Positions 59,601 to 64,000 of a stretch of 64,000 nucleotides of DNA are shown in pieces (the first letter of the stretch is position 1; every line of letters begins with the position of its first letter). The stretch covers positions 22,630-86,629 of the forward strand of contig CAJKDU010000003.1 in assembly GCA_905198745.1 (NCBI GenBank). The letters run 5' to 3'. The notes beneath the pieces were generated by a model, which ran no database searches, was not told the DNA's origin, and saw nothing but the letters and a program-made list of their open reading frames with translations. Made by a program: the position numbers and the translations under genes. Source of the stretch: an uncultured Prevotella sp. (GTDB lineage Bacteria > Bacteroidota > Bacteroidia > Bacteroidales > Bacteroidaceae).

Positions 59601-60776
59601 ATGAACATATACTTGAAAAAAGGCAAGGAGGAAAGTCTCAAGCGTTTCCATCCTTGGATATTCTCGGGCGCCATAGCCCGCATGGATGACGGCATTGAAG
59701 AGGGCGACATCGTGAGAGTCTTCACCCACAGTGGCGATTTCATTGCCGTGGGCCATTATCAGATTGGTTCCATTGCCGTGCGCGTGCTCTCGTTCGAGGA
59801 TTGTCCCATTGACGATGCCTTTTGGCGTGAGCGCCTTCAGTCGGCTCTTGACATGCGCATCAGCATTGGCATTGCCGACAATCCGCAGAACAACACTTAC
59901 CGACTGGTACACGGCGAAGGCGACAACCTTCCCGGACTTGTCATCGACTGCTACGGCGAGACCGCTGTCATGCAGGCTCACAGCGTGGGCATGCATGTGC
60001 GCCGTGAAACCATAGCCCGGCAGCTTGTTGAGGTGATGGGCAACCGCATCAAGAACGTGTTCTACAAGAGCGAGACCACACTGCCTTTCAAGGCAGACCT
60101 CGGACAGGAGAACGGATTCATCTATGGCGGTTCGGACGACAACACCGCCGTGGAGAACGGTCTGCGCTTTCATGTGGACTGGCTCAAGGGACAGAAGACA
60201 GGCTTCTTTGTAGACCAGCGTGAGAACCGTTCTCTTCTGGAACACTACGCCCAGGGCAAGAGCGTGCTCAACATGTTCTGCTATACGGGTGGATTCTCGT
60301 TCTATGCCATGCGTGGCGGTGCCAAATTGGTGCACAGTGTAGACTCCAGCGCCAAGGCTATTGAACTGACCAAGCAGAATGTGGAGCTCAACTTCCCCGG
60401 TGATGCCCGCCACGAGGCTTTCTGCGAGGATGCCTTCAAGTTTCTCGATGCTGCCGACGGCAAATATGACCTTATCATCCTCGACCCACCGGCATTTGCC
60501 AAGCACCGTGCCGCACTCCACAATGCGCTGAAGGGCTATACCCGTCTGAACGTGAAGGCCTTTGAGCGCATCAAGAAAGGGGGCATCCTGTTCACCTTCA
60601 GTTGTTCGCAGGTGGTCACCAAAGACAACTTCCGCAATGCCGTCTTCACGGCAGCCGCACAGTCTGGGCGCCGTGTGCGCATCCTGCACCAGTTGCACCA
60701 GCCAGCCGACCATCCCATCAACATCTACCATCCGGAGGGTGAGTATCTCAAGGGACTGGTGCTCTATGTGGAGTAA
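59601..60776 (+). CDS. RlmI-like 23S rRNA cytosine-C5 methyltransferase
   Basis: SAM-dependent RNA methyltransferase of the RlmI/YccW family. The ATG at 59601 gives 391 residues; the upstream in-frame start lies within the preceding gene. An N-terminal PUA domain (about 1-75, KKGKEESLKRFHPWIFSGAI) is followed by an EEHEE-type middle domain and a Rossmann fold with motif I VLNMFCYTGGFSFYA (about 222) and motif IV DLIILDPPAFAKHR (about 289), plus FTFSCSQ carrying the catalytic Cys (about 333). By analogy it would modify a 23S rRNA cytosine; the exact site is inferred. Confidence 0.9.
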   Translation: MNIYLKKGKEESLKRFHPWIFSGAIARMDDGIEEGDIVRVFTHSGDFIAVGHYQIGSIAVRVLSFEDCPIDDAFWRERLQSALDMRISIGIADNPQNNTYRLVHGEGDNLPGLVIDCYGETAVMQAHSVGMHVRRETIARQLVEVMGNRIKNVFYKSETTLPFKADLGQENGFIYGGSDDNTAVENGLRFHVDWLKGQKTGFFVDQRENRSLLEHYAQGKSVLNMFCYTGGFSFYAMRGGAKLVHSVDSSAKAIELTKQNVELNFPGDARHEAFCEDAFKFLDAADGKYDLIILDPPAFAKHRAALHNALKGYTRLNVKAFERIKKGGILFTFSCSQVVTKDNFRNAVFTAAAQSGRRVRILHQLHQPADHPINIYHPEGEYLKGLVLYVE

Positions 60777-60791
60777 TTGTGACCGAACAGA

Positions 60792-62168
60792 ATGCAATCA
60801 CATTTTGAAACTCGGGTGGCCAATTTCATCTCCACCCACCATCTCATGACCATGGGGCCACTCTATCTGGCTGCTCTTTCGGGCGGCGCCGACAGTGTGG
60901 CAATGCTCCTGCTGCTTGTCCGCCTGGGCTATCGTGTGGAGGCCATGCACTGCAACTTCCATCTGCGTGGCGACGAGTCAGACCGCGACGAGGCTTTTTG
61001 CCGACAGCTTTGCCAGGGTCATGGCATACCTTTACATGTTGTCCATTTCGATACCCATGCTTATGCCGACTTGCATAAGGTGAGCATCGAAATGGCAGCA
61101 CGCAATCTGCGCTATACTTACTTTGAACAACTTCGTCGCGACCTCCACGCCGAGGGCGTTTGTGTGGCTCATCATCGTGACGACCAGGTGGAGACCGTAC
61201 TGCTCAACCTGGTGCGTGGCACAGGGCTTCACGGACTCACAGGCATGGCTCCACGCCGTGACCATATCCTGCGGCCACTGCTTTCGGTGAGCCGTGCCGA
61301 CATTGTGGCATGGCTTGAGCAACAGGAGCAGGACTTTGTCACGGACAGCACCAACTTGGTGCCCGATGTGCAGCGCAACAAGCTGCGCTTGCAGGCCATT
61401 CCCCTGTTGCGCACCGTCAATCCGGCAGCCAGCGACAATATTGCCCGCACGGCATTGCTTCTGGCTGAGGCCGAACGGGTGTTCAACCGTGCCCTGGAAG
61501 AAGGCGAGGCGAGGGCAACCGAGCGTCTTGACGACCATGGCACGCCCCTGTTGCGCATCAGCCTGTCGCGTTTGCTGGAGGAGCCTTCGCCCGAATACCT
61601 TTTGTTCCGCATACTCCAACCTTTGCAGTTCACTCCCCAACAGATAGAGCAAATCAGCGGTCGACTCTCTCAGCTCGCCACGGGTAGCGAATGGCGCTCA
61701 CCTTCTCATCAGTTGGTGGCCGACCGGGGATCTCTTCTTGCCGCACCTTTACCGTCCTCACCCCTCAAGCCGATGAAACTGCCCGAGGGGGGCAACTATG
61801 TGCTTCCGTCGGGTGACCGACTGAAGGTGAGCAGAATGCAGGTGGATGCCGATTTTCAGCTTGTCAAAGACCGCATGGCTGCTTGCCTGGATGCCGACTT
61901 GGTGGCGTTTCCACTCACGGTTCGCCCGGTGGCAGAAGCCGACCGCTTTGTGCCTTTCGGCATGCGTGGCTCCAAACTGGTGAGCGACTATCTCACCGAC
62001 CGCAAGATGTCGCTCATAGCCAAGCGTCGCCAACTCGTGGTGGCAGATGCATCGGAGCGCATTGTGTGGCTTGTGGGCGAACGTCCCGACGGGCGCTTCA
62101 CCATTGGTCCACACACGGCGGCGTGTCTGCTCCTGCAGTTTTCCGGAAGTTCGGCCCAGATAGACTGA
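60792..62168 (+). CDS. tilS: tRNA(Ile)-lysidine synthetase
   Basis: Converts the wobble cytidine of tRNA-Ile(CAU) to lysidine. It has 458 residues. The PP-loop LSGGADS is at 29-35, with MHCNFHLRGDESDRDEAFCR (about 53) and VCVAHHRDDQVETVLLNL (about 126) typical of TilS. A C-terminal TilS domain (about 375-450, VRPVAEADRFVPFGMRGSK) is present. It starts 15 nt after the methyltransferase stop. Copy C of the GTGATAGAT element begins 72 nt past its stop. Confidence 0.95.
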   Translation: MQSHFETRVANFISTHHLMTMGPLYLAALSGGADSVAMLLLLVRLGYRVEAMHCNFHLRGDESDRDEAFCRQLCQGHGIPLHVVHFDTHAYADLHKVSIEMAARNLRYTYFEQLRRDLHAEGVCVAHHRDDQVETVLLNLVRGTGLHGLTGMAPRRDHILRPLLSVSRADIVAWLEQQEQDFVTDSTNLVPDVQRNKLRLQAIPLLRTVNPAASDNIARTALLLAEAERVFNRALEEGEARATERLDDHGTPLLRISLSRLLEEPSPEYLLFRILQPLQFTPQQIEQISGRLSQLATGSEWRSPSHQLVADRGSLLAAPLPSSPLKPMKLPEGGNYVLPSGDRLKVSRMQVDADFQLVKDRMAACLDADLVAFPLTVRPVAEADRFVPFGMRGSKLVSDYLTDRKMSLIAKRRQLVVADASERIVWLVGERPDGRFTIGPHTAACLLLQFSGSSAQID

Positions 62169-62239
62169 GGACAGTCTTGTCGTTCTCTTCATGTTATGTA
62201 GGTGATGCCTGTGACGGAACCTTCCGTTCATTCTTCTCT

Positions 62240-62390
62240 CACGTGCGCGCATGCGCAGGAAAAAGTTTTTGAAAAATCGCCACGATCTATCACTTTTAGC
62301 TATTTCCGGAGCGTGACACTCTGATTTATAGAATGCTGCATATGGTGATAGATGAGTGATAGATGTGTAAAATCTATCACTATCTATCAC
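62240..62390 (-). repeat. GTGATAGAT element, copy C (reverse orientation)
   Basis: Read on the minus strand: GTGATAGAT (62390-62382 and 62380-62372), ATCTATCAC (62364-62356 and 62353-62345), a 51-nt spacer (62344-62294), GTGATAGAT (62293-62285), a 27-nt linker with CGTGGCGA and CAAAAACTTTTTCC, and an 18-nt alternating purine-pyrimidine tract (62257-62240). The GC tract faces the tilS stop. No TGGGCA array accompanies this copy. The 514-nt gap 62169-62682 otherwise holds only AT-rich sequence and the short repeats at 62596-62615. Confidence 0.92.
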
Positions 62391-62595
62391 GTTTGAACCC
62401 ATATACATTTTGCAAGTATCTTATTGTTTGTTGTTCTTTCGGCATTGTTGTTGATTGGCTATAAATTAATTATTAACATCCAACAACTTGAATTTTATGC
62501 CAATCCTTTATGTTAAGGCTTTTGTTTAAACAATCCCACCAAATAAAAATGTACTTATTAAAAACGCACAGCAACAATTTAAATAAGAACTTTAC

Positions 62596-62615
62596 AGTGA
62601 ACTTTTAGTGAACTT
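62596..62615 (+). promoter_or_regulatory. Direct repeat AGTGAACTT x2 upstream of the AlbA-type gene
   Basis: AGTGAACTT at 62596-62604 and again at 62607-62615, an 11-bp step, about 70-90 nt before the ATG at 62683. The spacing puts both on one face of the helix, as in an operator. The surrounding 62391-62682 stretch is AT-rich with no convincing TAnnTTTG promoter and no gene. Confidence 0.4.
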
Positions 62616-62682
62616 ATAACGACTTTTCAAATTTAAACATTACCATTGCACAGAACAATATAATTACTTATTAAGAATCAAT

Positions 62683-63884
62683 ATGTTAAGTGCAGAAGAT
62701 ATACAAGATCTGGTCAATGGAGGTGAAGGGTATAATGTGGACTTTAAACGGAGTGTACCTTCGAAAGTTCGCGAACTTACAGAGGAAGTTTGTAGTTTCT
62801 TGAATGCAACTGGTGGTTATCTGCTTATTGGTGTAAATGACAACAATGAGATTGTCGGTGCCGAGATAGATAACGGTAAAAGGTTTGCAATACAAGGCTC
62901 GATAGGAGAAATATCGCCAATGTGTCACTACAACATGTATGACGTAGATGTTGATGGAAAGAAAGTTTGGGTGATAGAAGTGCCGGCAACAAGCCTTACT
63001 TCTTCTCAGAATGTACATATCTGCGAGAAGGGGCAAACAGCCAAAAACTGACGAATGTGGAAGAAATTCGAGAAGTTTTCCAATGTCATGAGCGTATATA
63101 CTTTGATGCTATACCTCTACCTAAAGTTAATCTTTTGGAACAATTGGACAAAGATAATTTCTGGGAGTTCAAGAAAGAAGCCTATATAGTTTCTGATGTG
63201 GATGATTTCCAAGTGCTTGACAGTATGAGGGTCTTTGATGACAATAATGTTGCTAAAAGTGGTGGGGTATTGTTTCTTGCCAAGCATCCAGAGGATGTAT
63301 TTTTCCATGCTGTTGTGCGCTGTGTGTTATTCAAAGGAACGGACAAGGTGTATATTATTGACGACAAAACTTTTGGCGGACCTCTCTTACAACAATACAA
63401 CAAAACTATAGAATGGTTGAAAGACAAACTGCAAGTTGCTTACGAGATTGAAGGCACAGGACCGAGAAAAGAAGTTTGGGAAATTCCATTGGAGGTATTC
63501 AAGGAAGCCATCATCAATGCGCTTGCCCATCGCGACTATGACGAACAGGGTGCAAGTATTACCATAGAAATGTTTGACGACCGCGTGGAGATTACCAATC
63601 CAGGTACACTTCTGCCTGTGGTAGCTAAGAACTTCGGACGAAAAAGTTTGTCACGAAACCCGTTGGTTTTCGGACTCTTTACCAGAATGCACCTTGTGGA
63701 ACATATTGGCTCTGGCATACCAAGAATGCGCAAGGAAATGCTTGATGCAGGATTGCCAGAACCTATTTATGATACAGACGGTATGTTTACTGTTACTTTC
63801 CGCCGACCTTTCAAAAACAACGCTATAAAATTGACAGCCCTTCAATCAAAAGTTATACAGAACCCGTTGGCGGAATTAATTTAA
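62683..63884 (+). pseudogene. Schlafen/AlbA_2-type ATP-binding transcriptional regulator, frameshifted
   Basis: Two frames together give one protein of about 400 residues. Frame 1 (62683-63051) holds the AlbA_2 domain: EGYNVDFKRSVPSKVREL, FLNATGGYLLIGVNDN, KVWVIEVPA. Frame 3 (to 63884) continues with NKPYFFSECTYLREGANSQ, which in relatives directly follows the VPA stretch, and then a GHKL-type ATPase region (EAIINALAHRDYDEQG, GSGIPRMRKEM, FTVTFRRPF). Loss of one base near 62990 (GCAAC for an expected GCAAAC) would explain the break; a sequencing error is possible. The C-terminus is short, without the winged helix often found there. The gene is AT-rich compared with its neighbours, suggesting transfer. 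Relatives include regulators and Schlafen-like defence proteins. Confidence 0.75.
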
Positions 63885-63896
63885 GTTGATAAATAT

Positions 63897-64000
63897 GAGT
63901 AAAAAGTTGTACATATCGCTGATTTTTAGTAACTTAGTGGTGGTCAAAACATTAAGTTCAAACCATCGTATGTACAACCTTTATACAAAATTCGTCAAAA
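63897..64000 (+). mobile_element. Probable left end of an insertion sequence, running off the window
   Basis: Just after the frameshifted gene, an ORF opens at 63970 (MYNLYTKFVK) and runs off the edge. Its start resembles what I remember of IS982-type transposases in Bacteroidales, but 10 residues cannot prove this. A perfect 10-bp inverted repeat, GTTGTACATA (63906-63915) and TATGTACAAC (63969-63978), covers the start codon. In a transcript entering from outside, this would fold and hide the start, as known for several IS elements. The exact IS boundary is not determined. Confidence 0.4.

Noticed and set aside
1..64000. tRNA or rRNA genes
   Set aside because: All gaps were read for cloverleaf-like arms with CCA-adjacent ends and for rRNA-like sequence; none was found. 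A covariance-model search would be more sensitive.

Overview
The window looks like a chromosomal segment from a member of the Bacteroidales, most likely Prevotellaceae. The evidence is Bacteroidales-type gene content (long NusB, nusB-yajC-ybbR-coaE cluster, DUF5606 gene, LysS with a C-terminal extension, hexuronate genes with an SDR-type fructuronate reductase), A-rich rather than Shine-Dalgarno leaders, and repeated TAnnTTTG -7 promoter elements, several with a TTG about 20 bp upstream. The genus cannot be fixed from sequence reading alone. Nearly all genes are intact and densely packed. The last 1.6 kb is more AT-rich and looks accessory.

Layout. 1-6.2 kb: pth and rplY on the minus strand; nusB, yajC, ybbR-like, coaE and a DUF5606 gene on the plus strand; then a queuosine pair (precursor transporter and queF) behind a candidate preQ1-I riboswitch. 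6.3-11.4 kb: a three-gene polysaccharide export unit (Wzc-type BY-kinase, Wza-type lipoprotein, WcaJ-type initiating transferase) ending in a strong terminator. 11.5-16.8 kb: a carboxyltransferase-domain protein whose biotinyl-like domain lacks the usual lysine motif, an HD hydrolase and an LptD-like protein. 17.4-22.7 kb: lysS, gpsA, pgi and menE on the minus strand. 22.8-31.2 kb: a menaquinone operon (menI-like, menF, menD, menB, menC) running into queC, a MATE transporter and a CobW-type GTPase. 31.6-39.6 kb: mrp, xseA, a DNase I-fold phosphatase, aroB and a large outer-membrane barrel protein. 40.3-45.1 kb: purL followed by two half-size chromate-type transporters. 45.2-48.9 kb: cation/proton antiporter, LolD-like ATPase and CvfB-like protein. 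49-52.7 kb: hexuronate catabolism (uxaB, SDR-type uxuB, uxuA). 52.8-58.8 kb: ftsK, lolA-like and uvrA. 58.9-62.2 kb: 3'-5' exonuclease, RlmI-like methyltransferase and tilS. 62.7-64 kb: a frameshifted Schlafen/AlbA-type gene and what looks like the left end of an insertion sequence.

The most striking unexplained structure is a dispersed non-coding element of 149-151 bp present three times (about 17.2, 40.0 and 62.3 kb), always beside gene 3' ends. Each copy has two direct GTGATAGAT motifs, two inverted ATCTATCAC motifs, a 50-51 nt spacer of unconserved sequence, a fifth GTGATAGAT and an 18-19 nt alternating purine-pyrimidine GC tract. The motif-to-motif distances are kept to within 1-2 nt. 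Two copies are preceded by a second array of TGGGCA/TGCCCA half-sites in alternating orientation at exact 11-bp steps, with identical spacing in both. The geometry is conserved much better than the sequence between motifs, which points to a functional nucleoprotein or RNA architecture. I recognise no described family for it.
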